From: Mycobacterium gordonae
GTDB taxonomy: Bacteria > Actinomycetota > Actinomycetes > Mycobacteriales > Mycobacteriaceae
Direction: 5' to 3'
Length of the DNA stretch: 59,983 bases
NCBI RefSeq assembly: GCF_001417955.2
Contig: NZ_LKTM01000224.1
Location: 1-59,983 of the forward strand
Shown here in pieces: positions 26,326-35,198 of the stretch; positions within the stretch are counted from its first letter, which is position 1; the number at the start of each line of letters is the position of its first letter. Under the pieces are notes generated by a model, which was given only the letters and a program-made list of their open reading frames with translations, searched no databases and was not told the DNA's origin. A program made the position numbers and the translations under genes.

Positions 26326-27990
26326 ATGACGGGTTTCAACGGGTGGATGGCCGCACCGCCCGAGGTGCACTCGGCGCTGTTGAGCAGTGGCCCGGGGCCG
26401 GGCCCGCTACTCGCTGCCGCGTCGGCGTGGTCGGCACTCAGCACCGAATACGCCACCGTCGCAGACGAACTCGTCGCGGTGCTGTCCGGCGTGCAGGGCG
26501 GGGTCTGGGCGGGACCCAGCGCGCAGGCCTACGCCGCGGCGCACCTGCCCTACCTGGAATGGTTGACCCGCGCCGGCCAGATCAGTGCTGACAACGCCGC
26601 ACGTGAAGAGGCGGTGGCCGGCGCCTACCTGACCGCGCTGGCCACGATGCCGACGATGGGCGAGCTGGCCGCCAATCACGCTGTGCACGGGGCGCTCTTG
26701 GCGACGAACTTCTTCGGTGTCAACACCATCCCGATCGCGCTCAATGAGGCCGACTACGCCCGCATGTGGACTCAGGCCGCGGCCGTCATGAGTGGCTACC
26801 AGGCCGCATCCGACACCGCACTGGCGGCGGCGCTACCGGCCGATCCGGCGCCGCAGATCCTGCAGAACCCGCTGCAGGCCTACCAGGACTTCATGAGCAA
26901 CCCCCAGCTCAATCCGTTCACGCAATTCGAGAACCTCATCAACAACCCGCAACTCGACGCGATCCTTCAGCAGTTCGGTATCGGGAACGACACGATCGCC
27001 CACGACCCGCTGGTCGACAACGCCCTGGATGACTTCGTCGCCAACATCCTTCGCAACTTCGGCTACGACTGGAATCCGCTCGACGGCACGCTGAACGGGC
27101 TCGAATACGACTACTACACGGATCCGACCGTGGCGGCCTTCTGGGTAGCCCGGACATTGGAGCTGGGCGAGGACTTTCAACAGTTCTTCGTCTATCTGCA
27201 GACCAACCCGGTACTGGCAGTCCAATACCTGGTCAGCCTGGAGCTGTTCGACTGGCCGACCCATTTGGCTGAGGTCTTCACGTTGACCAGCCAGCCGGCT
27301 GCGCTTGCCGCGGCCCTCCCGGTGGCTGCCGCCCCGCTGGCTTCGGTGGGGGGCCTGGCCGGATTGGCCGGGCTGGCCGCTCTGCCGCCACCGGTCGCGG
27401 CGCCGGCGCCGGTGCCGATGGGTACGCCGCCTCCGTTGCCGGCGGTGGGGCTGTCGTCGGTGACCGCACCGGCCGCGGCACCCGCGTCGGCGCCGGCGCC
27501 CGCGCCGAGCAGCACCGCGGGAGCCCCGCCTCCCTCCCCTTCGGCGCCGGCGCCGCCCGCCGGGGGTGGGGCCGGTTTCACGCCGCCCTACGCCGCGGCC
27601 CCGCCCGCGATCGGATTCGGTTCCGGGCTCAGCACGAAGGCGAGTAGCGCAGCGAAAAGGCAGGCGTCAGAGCCCGACAGCGCCGCCCAGGCGGCCGCTA
27701 CCGCGGCTCGAGAGCAGGCTCGGGCGCGCCGCCGCAAGGCCGCCAAAAGCCGTGGGTTCGGCGACGAGTTCCTGGACATGAACGTCGACGTCGACCCGCA
27801 GTGGGAAGGGCCGCCGACCACCGAGGCCTCCGAGCGGGGTGCCCAGCAGATGGGTTTCGCGGGTACCGTGACCGACGAAACCGCCGGCGCCGCTGCCGGA
27901 TTGACCACGCTGGCCGGTGCTGGGATGACCGACGGACCCCGGCTGCCACTGCTGCCCGGCAGCTGGCATCCGGTCACCGACTCGCAATAG
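26326..27990 (+). CDS. PPE family protein, PPE2/PPE3 subfamily
   Basis: The 554-residue protein has the PPE domain ([20 protein letters not shown] to about residue 175, with [20 protein letters not shown] identical to PPE2 and PPE3 as I recall). A variable middle with [20 protein letters not shown] follows, then a Pro/Ala-rich linker (about 345-430). The C-terminal segment has a basic run [20 protein letters not shown] and ends [25 protein letters not shown]. In PPE2 a similar basic run is a reported nuclear-targeting signal. It is probably secreted by an ESX system. The gene's last 17 bases overlap the end of the opposing MFS gene. The promoter region is palindrome-rich. Confidence 0.92.
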   Translation: MTGFNGWMAAPPEVHSALLSSGPGPGPLLAAASAWSALSTEYATVADELVAVLSGVQGGVWAGPSAQAYAAAHLPYLEWLTRAGQISADNAAREEAVAGAYLTALATMPTMGELAANHAVHGALLATNFFGVNTIPIALNEADYARMWTQAAAVMSGYQAASDTALAAALPADPAPQILQNPLQAYQDFMSNPQLNPFTQFENLINNPQLDAILQQFGIGNDTIAHDPLVDNALDDFVANILRNFGYDWNPLDGTLNGLEYDYYTDPTVAAFWVARTLELGEDFQQFFVYLQTNPVLAVQYLVSLELFDWPTHLAEVFTLTSQPAALAAALPVAAAPLASVGGLAGLAGLAALPPPVAAPAPVPMGTPPPLPAVGLSSVTAPAAAPASAPAPAPSSTAGAPPPSPSAPAPPAGGGAGFTPPYAAAPPAIGFGSGLSTKASSAAKRQASEPDSAAQAAATAAREQARARRRKAAKSRGFGDEFLDMNVDVDPQWEGPPTTEASERGAQQMGFAGTVTDETAGAAAGLTTLAGAGMTDGPRLPLLPGSWHPVTDSQ

Positions 27991-30025
27991 CCTCCGTCGC
28001 GCTGTCCTCATTCCAATCCCGCTGTGCGATAACGCGATATGCGACCCGGCCCAGTGCGTCCTCCACCTGTGCGCGATCGGGGCGGACGGCGAAACCGGGC
28101 GACCGGGACAGCTTGTCGATGATCCAGGCCAGCAGCAGTGAATACACGTACTGCACCTGCTCCACGCCGGCGGGGGTGAGCCACAGCCGGTCCCCGTCGC
28201 GCACCACGTATCCCGCGGCGACCAGCCGGTTGAAGGTGGGTTCCAGCACCTCGAAAGGTATCTGCAGGTTGTCACCGATATCGGTGAGCCGGGCGGAGCC
28301 GAAGAATTGCGTGTAGCGGTTGACCCGCAGCAACGCCCACAGCGCCGCGACGTCGAGCCGGCAGTCCGGCCGCATCGCGATGCTCCGCAGCCGCACCCCC
28401 GGCTCGCCGCGCAGCATGCGCGCAATTGCGTTCTCCAACAACTGTTCCGGCGTATCGGTGCTCGGCATGCCGAACCCGTCGCCGAGGTCGACCGCGCTGT
28501 TGTGGATGTCACGCAACGGCACTTCGCGCAAGAACAGCGCCAGCACGAAACCGGCCGCGGCGACCGGCGCCGCGCACAGGAAAACCTGGGACAACGAATC
28601 GGAGTAGGCATGCACGATTGGCGCGGCAACGGCGGCCGGTTGCCGATGCAGCGCGGCCGGCGAGCTCACCGCGTCCCGCGGAGCGCCGCTCGCGGCGAGG
28701 GCGGTGGCCAGTCTCGAGCTGAGGAAGTTCACGAACAGAGAACCGAAAATGGCCGCCCCGAATGAGCTGCCGATGGTGCGGAAGAAGCTCACTCCGGAGG
28801 TGGCTACTCCGAGGTCTTCGAAAGCGGAGGTGTTCTGCACGATGAGCACCAGCACCTGCATGGACAGTCCGATGCCGGCGCCCAGGATGAGCAGATAGAC
28901 CGACTGCAGCAGCGCACAGGTCGACTTGTCCATGGTGGACATCAAGACGAACGCGACCGTCATCAGCGCGGTGCCGACGACGGGGAAGATCTTGTAGCGC
29001 CCGGTGCGGCCGACGATGCTGCCGCTACCCGTCGAGGTGATCAGCATGCCGACCACCATCGGCAACGTGCGCAGGCCCGACGTGGTGGCCGAGACACCGT
29101 TGACGTACTGCATGAAGGTCGGCAGGAACGTCATCGCGCCCAGCATCGCGAACCCGACGACGAACGACAGTGCGCAGCACACGGTGAAAACCGGACTGGC
29201 GAACAACCGGATCGGCAGAATCGGCGCGGTCGCACGGTTCTCTATCCACACGAACACACCGAGGGCGACGGCCGCGCCGACGAACAACCCGATGATGGTC
29301 GGCGAGCCCCACGCGTAGACGGTGCCACCCCAGCTGGTGGCCAGGGTCAGGCCGGCGGCGCTCAGCCCGATGAAGACGATGCCGGCGTAGTCGACCACGG
29401 GTTTGGTGGACGCTTTCAGCGCCGGGATCGCCGCGGCCGCCACGCAGATCACCACCAGCGAGACCGGCAGGTTGATCCAGAACGCCCAGCGCCAGGTCAG
29501 GTAGTCGGTGAAATAACCGCCGAGCAATGGCCCCACGACCGTGGTGACGCCGAATACCGCGCCCAGGATTCCCTGGTAGCGGCCGCGCTCGCGCAGCGGA
29601 ACCACCTCGCCGATCAGCGCGCTGGCCGTGACGGTGATGGCGCCGCCGCCGATGCCCTGCAGTGCTCTCGATCCCACCAGCATGGTCATGGACTGCGCCA
29701 GACCGCACAGCACTGATCCCGCGACGAAGAACAGCACGGCGACTTCGAAAACCCGTTTGCGGCCGTACAGGTCGCCGAGTTTGCCGACCAGCGCGGTGAC
29801 GATCGTCGAGGCCAGCAGGTAACTGGTGACCACCCACGATTGACGACCGGCATCGCCGAGGTCGGCCACGATGGTCGGCAGCGCGGTGGCGACGATCGTC
29901 TGATCGAGGGCCGCGAGCAGCATCCCGAGCGCGATGGCGGCGAAGATGAAGTTGCGCCGCCCAGGGGTGATCATCGCGCTGCCGGACCCGGTATCGGCAG
30001 GCGCGGCAACTGTCGTGGTCGTCAT
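27974..30025 (-). CDS. DHA2-type MFS exporter with C-terminal winged-helix-like domain (Rv1877-like)
   Basis: The 683-residue protein has about 14 transmembrane helices (residues 20-535). Drug/H+ antiporter DHA2 motifs are present: [14 protein letters not shown] (motif D1), [14 protein letters not shown] (motif A) and [14 protein letters not shown] [10 protein letters not shown] (motif C region). After the last helix a cytosolic tail of about 145 residues carries a winged-helix-like pattern ([47 protein letters not shown]). It should export small molecules by proton antiport; the tail may sense the substrate or bind DNA. Rv1877 in M. tuberculosis has a similar length. The start was set at ATG 30025 ([12 protein letters not shown]) because the 15 codons upstream look random. 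The end overlaps the PPE gene. Confidence 0.9.
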   Translation of the reverse strand: MTTTTVAAPADTGSGSAMITPGRRNFIFAAIALGMLLAALDQTIVATALPTIVADLGDAGRQSWVVTSYLLASTIVTALVGKLGDLYGRKRVFEVAVLFFVAGSVLCGLAQSMTMLVGSRALQGIGGGAITVTASALIGEVVPLRERGRYQGILGAVFGVTTVVGPLLGGYFTDYLTWRWAFWINLPVSLVVICVAAAAIPALKASTKPVVDYAGIVFIGLSAAGLTLATSWGGTVYAWGSPTIIGLFVGAAVALGVFVWIENRATAPILPIRLFASPVFTVCCALSFVVGFAMLGAMTFLPTFMQYVNGVSATTSGLRTLPMVVGMLITSTGSGSIVGRTGRYKIFPVVGTALMTVAFVLMSTMDKSTCALLQSVYLLILGAGIGLSMQVLVLIVQNTSAFEDLGVATSGVSFFRTIGSSFGAAIFGSLFVNFLSSRLATALAASGAPRDAVSSPAALHRQPAAVAAPIVHAYSDSLSQVFLCAAPVAAAGFVLALFLREVPLRDIHNSAVDLGDGFGMPSTDTPEQLLENAIARMLRGEPGVRLRSIAMRPDCRLDVAALWALLRVNRYTQFFGSARLTDIGDNLQIPFEVLEPTFNRLVAAGYVVRDGDRLWLTPAGVEQVQYVYSLLLAWIIDKLSRSPGFAVRPDRAQVEDALGRVAYRVIAQRDWNEDSATEAIASR

Positions 30026-30157
30026 TAACGTCTTTCGGTCGGCGCGCAGGCTGAAGCGCACCCTGGCCACGCGGCAGTGCGGGCAGGGCGGCAGCTGTGT
30101 GAATGCCCCCGATGGGGCTGATTCAATCCAGCGTGTGGCGCCGGCGAGCCGTTCCGG

Positions 30158-30637
30158 TTACTTCGGCGGACGGGAGACGCACTGGGCCGAGTAGAGCTCC
30201 TCGCCGAGCTTGTCCATCAACTCCAGCTGGGTCTCGAGGTAGTCGACGTGTGATTCCTCGTCAGCCACGATCCCTTCCAGCAGAATTGCGCTGGTGCTGT
30301 CCTGCTTCTCGCGGCACATGATGATGCCCGGCTTGAGCCTGTTCAGCACTTCGTATTCGATCGCGAGGTCGGCCTCGAATTGCTCGCGCAACGTCTGGCC
30401 GATACGCAGGGAGAAGATGCGCTGGTAATTCGGCAGCCCGTCGAGCAACAGGATGCGGTCGGTGATCGCCTCGGCGTGCCGCATCTCGTCGAACGATTCC
30501 GCGCGCGTGTGCGAAGCAAGTTCGGTGAACCCCCAGTTGTCCTGCATTTTCGAGTGCAGAAAGTACTGGTTGATGGCCGTGAGCTCGCTGGTCAGCTGCT
30601 CGTTGAGCAGTCGCAGCACGTCTGGATCGCCTTGCAT
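30158..30637 (-). CDS. bfrA: Bacterioferritin BfrA
   Basis: The 159-residue protein (MQGDPDVLRLLNEQLTSELT) forms a 24-subunit haem-binding iron-storage shell. Haem ligand Met52 is present, as are the di-iron ferroxidase ligands Glu18, Glu51, His54 and the later Glu94, Glu127 and His130 (EYEVLN, DEESHVDYLE). GGAG lies ahead of the ATG. It is divergent from bfd with 280 bases between the starts, and two IdeR boxes lie in the gap. Length and synteny match bfrA (Rv1876). It stores iron when IdeR-Fe is abundant. Confidence 0.96.
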   Translation of the reverse strand: MQGDPDVLRLLNEQLTSELTAINQYFLHSKMQDNWGFTELASHTRAESFDEMRHAEAITDRILLLDGLPNYQRIFSLRIGQTLREQFEADLAIEYEVLNRLKPGIIMCREKQDSTSAILLEGIVADEESHVDYLETQLELMDKLGEELYSAQCVSRPPK

Positions 30638-30826
30638 GGTCACTCCTACGGTGTGAAGGCTGTCAGTCGATCCGCGCGGGCGCGCTGGGCTGGAGCACGC
30701 CGTGCGGGGTGGTGCGGCACCGTCGGGTGCCGATTTCAATCTAGTGCAGTCAAGGCAAGTGAGCCCACGCTTAACTGCGCCATCGGCGCGTCCCGCCGCG
30801 GCGCAATCGTGATCACCGGTTTTAAC

Positions 30827-30845
30827 TTAGGTTAGACTCGGCTAA
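30827..30845 (+). promoter_or_regulatory. IdeR iron box 1
   Basis: The 19-base site, TTAGGTTAGACTCGGCTAA, matches the IdeR consensus TTAGGTTAGGCTAACCTAA at 15 of 19 positions by my count, with the left half and the last four bases perfect. IdeR-Fe2+ activates bfrA in M. tuberculosis through tandem boxes like this pair. It is followed by a second box on the same period. Confidence 0.88.
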
Positions 30846-30850
30846 CTGAC

Positions 30851-30869
30851 TTAGGTTAGACTCCACTAA
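30851..30869 (+). promoter_or_regulatory. IdeR iron box 2
   Basis: The 19-base site, TTAGGTTAGACTCCACTAA, also matches the IdeR consensus at about 15 of 19 positions. It begins exactly 24 bases after box 1, and the 15 bases ACTTAGGTTAGACTC are identical in both. TAGACT at 30857-30862 inside it fits a TANNNT -10 element for a leaderless start at the ATG at 30871. Confidence 0.85.
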
Positions 30870-30870
30870 T

Positions 30871-30918
30871 ATGAGCACACACTACGCTTCCACCGCAGCT
30901 GCGGGTGGTGTCTGCTGA
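30871..30918 (+). CDS. Putative 15-residue leader peptide upstream of bfd
   Basis: A short frame MSTHYASTAAAGGVC begins directly after IdeR box 2. Its stop TGA overlaps the bfd ATG by one base (TGATG), so ribosomes finishing it could restart on bfd. A TANNNT -10 element 8 bases before the ATG would give a leaderless transcript, which mycobacteria translate efficiently. It ends in a single Cys codon before the stop. It is too short for homology judgement, so confidence is moderate. Confidence 0.5.
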   Translation: MSTHYASTAAAGGVC

Positions 30919-31115
30919 TGTACGTGTGCCTGTGCGTCGGAGCCACCAATCAAACGGTGTGTGAAGCCGTCGCACGGGGCGCGTCGACCTCGAAGGAAGT
31001 CGCCGCATTGTGCGGGGCCGGGGGCGATTGTGGGCGCTGCCGGCGCACGCTGCGGGCCATCATCTCCGCCGCGCGCGTCAACCAGGCTGAACTACAGCCC
31101 GCTTCATCTGCCTAG
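30918..31115 (+). CDS. bfd: Bacterioferritin-associated ferredoxin Bfd
   Basis: The 65-residue protein has the [2Fe-2S] ligands Cys4, Cys6 (MYVCLC), Cys38 and Cys41 (GDCGRC) in the same register as E. coli Bfd. It is a BFD-like domain that reduces the bacterioferritin core to release iron. It lies opposite bfrA behind the IdeR boxes and starts at the stop of a short leader frame. Its last bases overlap the end of the convergent enoyl-CoA hydratase gene by four. Confidence 0.92.
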   Translation: MYVCLCVGATNQTVCEAVARGASTSKEVAALCGAGGDCGRCRRTLRAIISAARVNQAELQPASSA

Positions 31116-31867
31116 CGCCGGCGGTTCCCGAAATCCGCGAGCGCCGCAGCGTTGGCCTGCGCGCCCATCAATTCGGCGAAGTGCGCATTTTCCCGCGCCG
31201 TCGCCGCCGCGATCTCCGGACGGGTCGGTTCGACCATCGTGTGCTTGACCGCCATCAGGCTCGAAATCGGCCGCGCGGCAAGGACGTCGGCGTGCCGCCG
31301 GGCCTCGGACAGTAGCTCGTCGGGCTCACAGACCCGCCACACCAGTCCCATCCGCAGCGCCTCCTGGGCGTCCACCCACTCCGACGACATCAACAGCCAC
31401 GCTGCGTTCTGCCTGCCGATCAACTGCGGCAACAGATACGAAGACGCCGCTTCGGGGGCCACGCCCAAGCTGGTGAACGGGCACTTCAACCGGGCGGTGG
31501 TCGACATGAAGGCGAGGTCGGCATAGCCGAGGACGGTGGTCCCGATACCCAGCCCGATGCCGTTGACGGCGCAGATCAGCGGCTTCGGAAAGGCGCTGAG
31601 CGCCTCGATCAGGCCCCGGAACCCGTACTTTCCGGGCACGAAGGCGGGGTCGGAGATCATCGCCTGCATGTCGGACAGGTCGGTACCGGCGCTGAACGCG
31701 CGGCCCGCGCCGGTCAGCAGCACGACGGCGACCTCGGGATCCGCGGCGGCATCCAGCAATGCCTGGGCGGTGGCGTCGTACAGGGCTTCGTTGAACGCGT
31801 TGAGGGCCTCAGGCCGGTTCAAGGTGAGAGTGCGGACCCGGTTGTCGTCTTCGATCAGCAGCGTCAC
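31112..31867 (-). CDS. Enoyl-CoA hydratase/isomerase family protein
   Basis: The 251-residue crotonase-fold protein, read from GTG 31867 (MTLLIEDDNRVRTLTLNRPE), has the oxyanion segment AGRAFSAGTDLSDMQAM near residue 60. ALSAFPKPLICAVNGIGLGIGTTVL follows near 100, and the C-terminal helix ends near AALADFGNRRR. Catalytic Glu positions of crotonase are not obvious; FTSLGVAPEAASSYLLPQLIG places one Glu. It is inserted between bfd and the Rv1875-like gene, unlike M. tuberculosis as I recall. Substrate unknown. Confidence 0.85.
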   Translation of the reverse strand: MTLLIEDDNRVRTLTLNRPEALNAFNEALYDATAQALLDAAADPEVAVVLLTGAGRAFSAGTDLSDMQAMISDPAFVPGKYGFRGLIEALSAFPKPLICAVNGIGLGIGTTVLGYADLAFMSTTARLKCPFTSLGVAPEAASSYLLPQLIGRQNAAWLLMSSEWVDAQEALRMGLVWRVCEPDELLSEARRHADVLAARPISSLMAVKHTMVEPTRPEIAAATARENAHFAELMGAQANAAALADFGNRRR

Positions 31868-31878
31868 GAACAGGAAGC

Positions 31879-32322
31879 CTATCGGTTGCTGTACACGCGG
31901 GTCGGACCGATCAGCACCACCGCGCGCCGCTCCTCGGCCATGACACGGTCGTACTCGTCCCAATCGTCGTGGGTGCCACCGGCCGCCGTGAAAACGTCGC
32001 GCAGCAACAGCCTCAACTGGTCAGGATCGGACAGCCAGCTCTGCGCATCGTCGGGGCCGGCCACTTCCGCGCGCCCTTCGACGGTGGCCCATTGCCACCC
32101 GTTGCGGAACGTGACCGCCAGCTGTGGCCGGGCCCGCAGGTTGGCCAGCTTGACCTTGCCGTAGGTGGTGAACCCGAGCACGGGCTCTCCGCCCGCCGGG
32201 TGGGGCAGGAGTCCGACATTCACCAGCGACGCCTGCACGCTGCCGTCGGCGCGGACCGTGGAGATCACCGCGAGTCCACTTTCGGACGCCGCCAGCGCCA
32301 CCGCATCCTGAACTGTCGTCAT
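31879..32322 (-). CDS. F420/FMN-binding pyridoxamine-oxidase-like protein (Rv1875-like)
   Basis: The 147-residue protein MTTVQDAVALAASESGLAVI has the split-barrel flavin fold. Strands LAVISTVRADGSVQASLVNV and LGFTTYGKVKLANLRARPQLAVTFR, followed by WATVEGRAEVAGPDD, are typical of PPOX-type F420-dependent or FMN proteins. Length equals Rv1875 as I recall. It probably reduces a small substrate with F420H2 or binds the cofactor. It lies 11 bases upstream of the enoyl-CoA hydratase gene and is 5 bases after the Rv1874-like gene. Confidence 0.87.
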   Translation of the reverse strand: MTTVQDAVALAASESGLAVISTVRADGSVQASLVNVGLLPHPAGGEPVLGFTTYGKVKLANLRARPQLAVTFRNGWQWATVEGRAEVAGPDDAQSWLSDPDQLRLLLRDVFTAAGGTHDDWDEYDRVMAEERRAVVLIGPTRVYSNR

Positions 32323-32327
32323 CTGCT

Positions 32328-33032
32328 TCACCCTTCCCGGAACGGCGTCCTGACCACGTAGCGACTGGTGGGCACCGTGTCGATGTTCTGATTGGCGCCG
32401 AAGGCGGAAGTGCTGGCCACCATCCGGCCCACCCGGTGCTGCAGGTCGTCGTCGTCGGCGGCGCCGAAAAACGCTTTCAAATCGGAGACCGCCTCCAGCG
32501 GGAACAACTCCTCGACGATGGCCGAGATTCCCGGAGCGTCCGGGGTGAGCGCCCGCACCACCCAGTTCTGGGTGTAGCCGAAGGTGGACTGGGTCTCGAT
32601 GGCCACCTGGGTATGGTTCAGTTGCCACCGGTCGAGCCAGGTCGCCTGATCCAGGTCCGGCGGCCGCCGCAGCAGCGCGATATTCGCCAGACCCGGTGTG
32701 CGGTACCGTGATTCGACCACCGGCCCCGGCATCGGAACCGACTCGGTGACCAGGTAGGCCGCAAGTTGCCCGCATTCGGCGGCCAGTACCCGCAGGGCCG
32801 CCGACATCTGCTCGCCGTAGCATTGCTGCGTCCACACGCTCACCACGGCGGCAACCGGCGGATTAAGAGTCGTCAGCGTCATCAGCGAGTCGCGCACCGC
32901 GCTGTCGCGGACGTTGACGGTCAGCCCGGGCAGGCCCAGTTCCGACAGTTCGGTGGCCACCGGCCCGCGAAGGCGCGCGCACCAGTCGTCATCGTATTCG
33001 GCCCGCCGCAGCACAGCGATGACTTTCTCCAT
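32328..33032 (-). CDS. Conserved hypothetical protein (Rv1874-like), EthD-type ferredoxin fold
   Basis: The 234-residue protein MEKVIAVLRRAEYDDDWCAR appears to contain two repeats of a dimeric alpha-beta-barrel (EthD-like) fold. Each half opens with a strand (KVIAVLRRA near 3, NIALLRRPPDLDQATWLDRW near 115) followed by an acidic helix and a HxxxV-type strand (LNHTQVAIETQSTFGYTQNW). EthD-like proteins are often small oxygenase partners. It matches Rv1874 in context. Function unknown. It starts 9 bases from the oxyR stop and probably follows it in one transcript. Confidence 0.75.
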   Translation of the reverse strand: MEKVIAVLRRAEYDDDWCARLRGPVATELSELGLPGLTVNVRDSAVRDSLMTLTTLNPPVAAVVSVWTQQCYGEQMSAALRVLAAECGQLAAYLVTESVPMPGPVVESRYRTPGLANIALLRRPPDLDQATWLDRWQLNHTQVAIETQSTFGYTQNWVVRALTPDAPGISAIVEELFPLEAVSDLKAFFGAADDDDLQHRVGRMVASTSAFGANQNIDTVPTSRYVVRTPFREG

Positions 33033-33041
33033 CAGGCGAAC

Positions 33042-33953
33042 CTAACCCCCGATCAGTTCGGCGATGATCCCGGCCAGTCGGCGATAGGACTCGTCGCGGC
33101 CGGACGTGGTACGAAACACCAGCCCGATCCGCCGGTGCGGGCGCGGTGGTGCGAACCGGGCGAGACCGACACTGCTGCGCGCGGTTTCGACCGCGACGGC
33201 GGTCTGCGGGATCAGTGTCACGCCCAATCCTCCGGCCACGCACTGCACGGCCGTCGCCAGCGAAGCCGCCCGGGTGTCAACCGGCTCGGCGCGCACCCCG
33301 GCCTCCCGGCACGCGTCCAGCGCCTGGTCGCGCAGACAGTGGCCCTCATCCAGCAGTAGCAGCGGCAACTCCGCCAGCACCGCGGCGGACACCCGCTGCC
33401 GGCCCGACAGTGCATGTCCGGGAGGCAGTGCCAAGACGAAATCCTCGTCGTACATGGCAATGGCGGTGAGGCCCGCCGAGTCGGCGGGCAGCGCGATCAG
33501 CGCCGCGTCCAGCGCGCCGTCGCGCAGCAGGCCGAGCAGGCGATCGGTCTTGTCCTCGACGACCCGCAGTGTCAGGTCGGGCAGGCGCCGCGGCAGCCCG
33601 GCCAGAACGGCGGGCAGCACGTAGGGCGCCACCGTCGGGATCAGGCCGAGCCGGATCGTGCCGGCCAGCGGATCGCCGGCACCGGCGGCGGCGCGGGTGA
33701 ATGATTCGGCCGCGTCGACGACGGCGCGGGCCAGCGGCAGTAGCTGTTCGCCTTCGGCCGTGATGCGAACCCGGCGGGTGGAACGCTCGACGAGGTTGGT
33801 GCCCAGCCCGGTCTCGAGCGTCGCGAGCGCCTGCGATAACGTCGATTGGCTGACGCCGAGAGTCGTTGCGGCGCTGCCGAAATGCTGTTTCTGGGCGACC
33901 GCCACGAAGGCCCGCAGGCCGGCCAGCGTAGGTTGGAAACTCTTATCGGGCAT
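33042..33953 (-). CDS. oxyR: Peroxide regulator OxyR (intact)
   Basis: The 303-residue LysR-type regulator has an N-terminal winged helix ([32 protein letters not shown]) and the redox pair Cys206 and Cys215 in [14 protein letters not shown]. These correspond to E. coli Cys199 and Cys208, which form the peroxide-sensing disulfide. It is divergent from ahpC with 103 bases between starts, and activates it on oxidation. The frame is uninterrupted, in contrast to M. tuberculosis, where oxyR is a pseudogene. The start [17 protein letters not shown] is chosen as it lies at the usual LysR position. Confidence 0.95.
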   Translation of the reverse strand: MPDKSFQPTLAGLRAFVAVAQKQHFGSAATTLGVSQSTLSQALATLETGLGTNLVERSTRRVRITAEGEQLLPLARAVVDAAESFTRAAAGAGDPLAGTIRLGLIPTVAPYVLPAVLAGLPRRLPDLTLRVVEDKTDRLLGLLRDGALDAALIALPADSAGLTAIAMYDEDFVLALPPGHALSGRQRVSAAVLAELPLLLLDEGHCLRDQALDACREAGVRAEPVDTRAASLATAVQCVAGGLGVTLIPQTAVAVETARSSVGLARFAPPRPHRRIGLVFRTTSGRDESYRRLAGIIAELIGG

Positions 33954-34056
33954 GCCTATCAGTGTAGTGCGACAAATCACCTTTACTTCAAAGCGAACCC
34001 GGGGCACCATGGGGGGCAGACCACCTAATCTTGAATGAATCCAGATAAGGAGCGTT
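33954..34056. promoter_or_regulatory. Divergent oxyR-ahpC control region
   Basis: Across the oxyR start codon lies a perfect GGCATGCC core (33949-33956) flanked by two TATC copies (33944-33947 and 33957-33960). The LysR-type T-N11-A spacing is present (T33946, A33958). This is the place where OxyR binds in other mycobacteria. A TAATCT -10 element (34026-34031) and an AAGGAG ribosome site (34047-34052) serve ahpC. Exact OxyR contacts are inferred. Confidence 0.5.
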
Positions 34057-34644
34057 ATGTCTTTGTTGACGATTGGCCAGCAATTCCCGGCATACCAGTT
34101 GACCGCACTCATCGGCGGTGACCTGTCCAAGGTCGACGCGCAGCAGCCGGGCGACTACTTCACCACCATCACCAGTGACGACCACCCGGGCAAGTGGCGC
34201 ATCGTGTTCTTCTGGCCCAAGGACTTCACCTTCGTGTGCCCCACCGAGATCGCCGCCTTCGGCAAGCTGAACGACGAGTTCGAGGACCGCGACGCGCAGG
34301 TGCTGGGCGTCTCGATCGACAGCGAGTTCGTGCACTTCCAGTGGCGGGCGCAGCACGAGGATCTCAAGAAGCTGCCTTTCCCGATGCTGTCTGACATCAA
34401 GCGGGAACTGTCGCAGGCCACCGGGGTGCTCAACGCCGACGGAGTCGCCGACCGCGTCACCTTCATCGTCGACCCGAACAACGAGATCCAATTCGTCTCT
34501 GCCACTGCCGGTTCCGTGGGGCGTAACGTCGACGAGGTGCTGCGGGTGCTGGACGCGCTGCAGTCGGATGAGTTGTGCGCGTGCAACTGGCGCAAGGGTG
34601 ACCCGACGATCGACGCCGGTGAGCTGCTCAAGGCTTCGGCGTAA
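34057..34644 (+). CDS. ahpC: Alkyl hydroperoxide reductase AhpC
   Basis: The 195-residue peroxiredoxin has peroxidatic Cys61 (FVCPTE) and resolving Cys174 and Cys176 (CACNW), the three-cysteine arrangement typical of mycobacterial AhpC. It reduces organic peroxides and peroxynitrite and is recycled by AhpD with lipoamide and Dlat. It is followed 9 bases later by ahpD and lies opposite intact oxyR, so peroxide induction is expected. In M. tuberculosis ahpCD lies at another locus (Rv2428-Rv2429), so this placement differs. Confidence 0.97.
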   Translation: MSLLTIGQQFPAYQLTALIGGDLSKVDAQQPGDYFTTITSDDHPGKWRIVFFWPKDFTFVCPTEIAAFGKLNDEFEDRDAQVLGVSIDSEFVHFQWRAQHEDLKKLPFPMLSDIKRELSQATGVLNADGVADRVTFIVDPNNEIQFVSATAGSVGRNVDEVLRVLDALQSDELCACNWRKGDPTIDAGELLKASA

Positions 34645-34653
34645 GGAGGCCTG

Positions 34654-35190
34654 ATGAGCGTCGAGAATCTCAAAGCCGCCCTGCCCGAATACGCCAAGGA
34701 CCTCAAGCTCAACCTCGGCTCCATCGTCCGCACGACGGTGCTGAACGAAGAGCAGTTGTGGGGCACCCTGCTGGCGTGCGCCGCGGCGAGCCGCAACGCC
34801 CAGGTGCTGGGCGAGATCGGCGCCGAGGCGGCCGACACACTCTCCGAGCAGGCCTACAACGCCGCCCTGGGGGCCGCATCCATCATGGGAATGAACAACG
34901 TGTTCTACCGTGGCCGCGGTTTCCTGGATGGCGCTTACGACGATCTGCGCGCGGGGCTGCGGATGAACATCATCGGCAATCCCGGTGTGGACAAGGCCAA
35001 CTTCGAGCTCTGGAGCTTCGCGGTGTCCTCGATCAACGGCTGCGGTCACTGCGTGGTTGCCCATGAGCACACGTTGCGCGAGTCGGGAGTGGGCCGCGAG
35101 GCCATTCTCGAGGCGCTCAAGGTCGCCGCTATCGTTTCCGGTGTGGCACAGGCAATAAGCGCGGCCCAGACACTGGCGGCAGTCGGCTGA
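34654..35190 (+). CDS. ahpD: Alkyl hydroperoxide reductase partner AhpD
   Basis: The 178-residue all-helical protein has the active-site CxxCxxxH motif, Cys130-Cys133-His137 in [14 protein letters not shown], with the family Glu in [10 protein letters not shown] further on. It is a thiol reductase that passes electrons from lipoylated DlaT to AhpC. AAGGAGG lies just ahead of the ATG. It is 9 bases after ahpC and 8 bases before a glycoside hydrolase gene that starts with a GTG and may share the transcript. Confidence 0.96.
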   Translation: MSVENLKAALPEYAKDLKLNLGSIVRTTVLNEEQLWGTLLACAAASRNAQVLGEIGAEAADTLSEQAYNAALGAASIMGMNNVFYRGRGFLDGAYDDLRAGLRMNIIGNPGVDKANFELWSFAVSSINGCGHCVVAHEHTLRESGVGREAILEALKVAAIVSGVAQAISAAQTLAAVG

Positions 35191-35198
35191 TCATAAAG

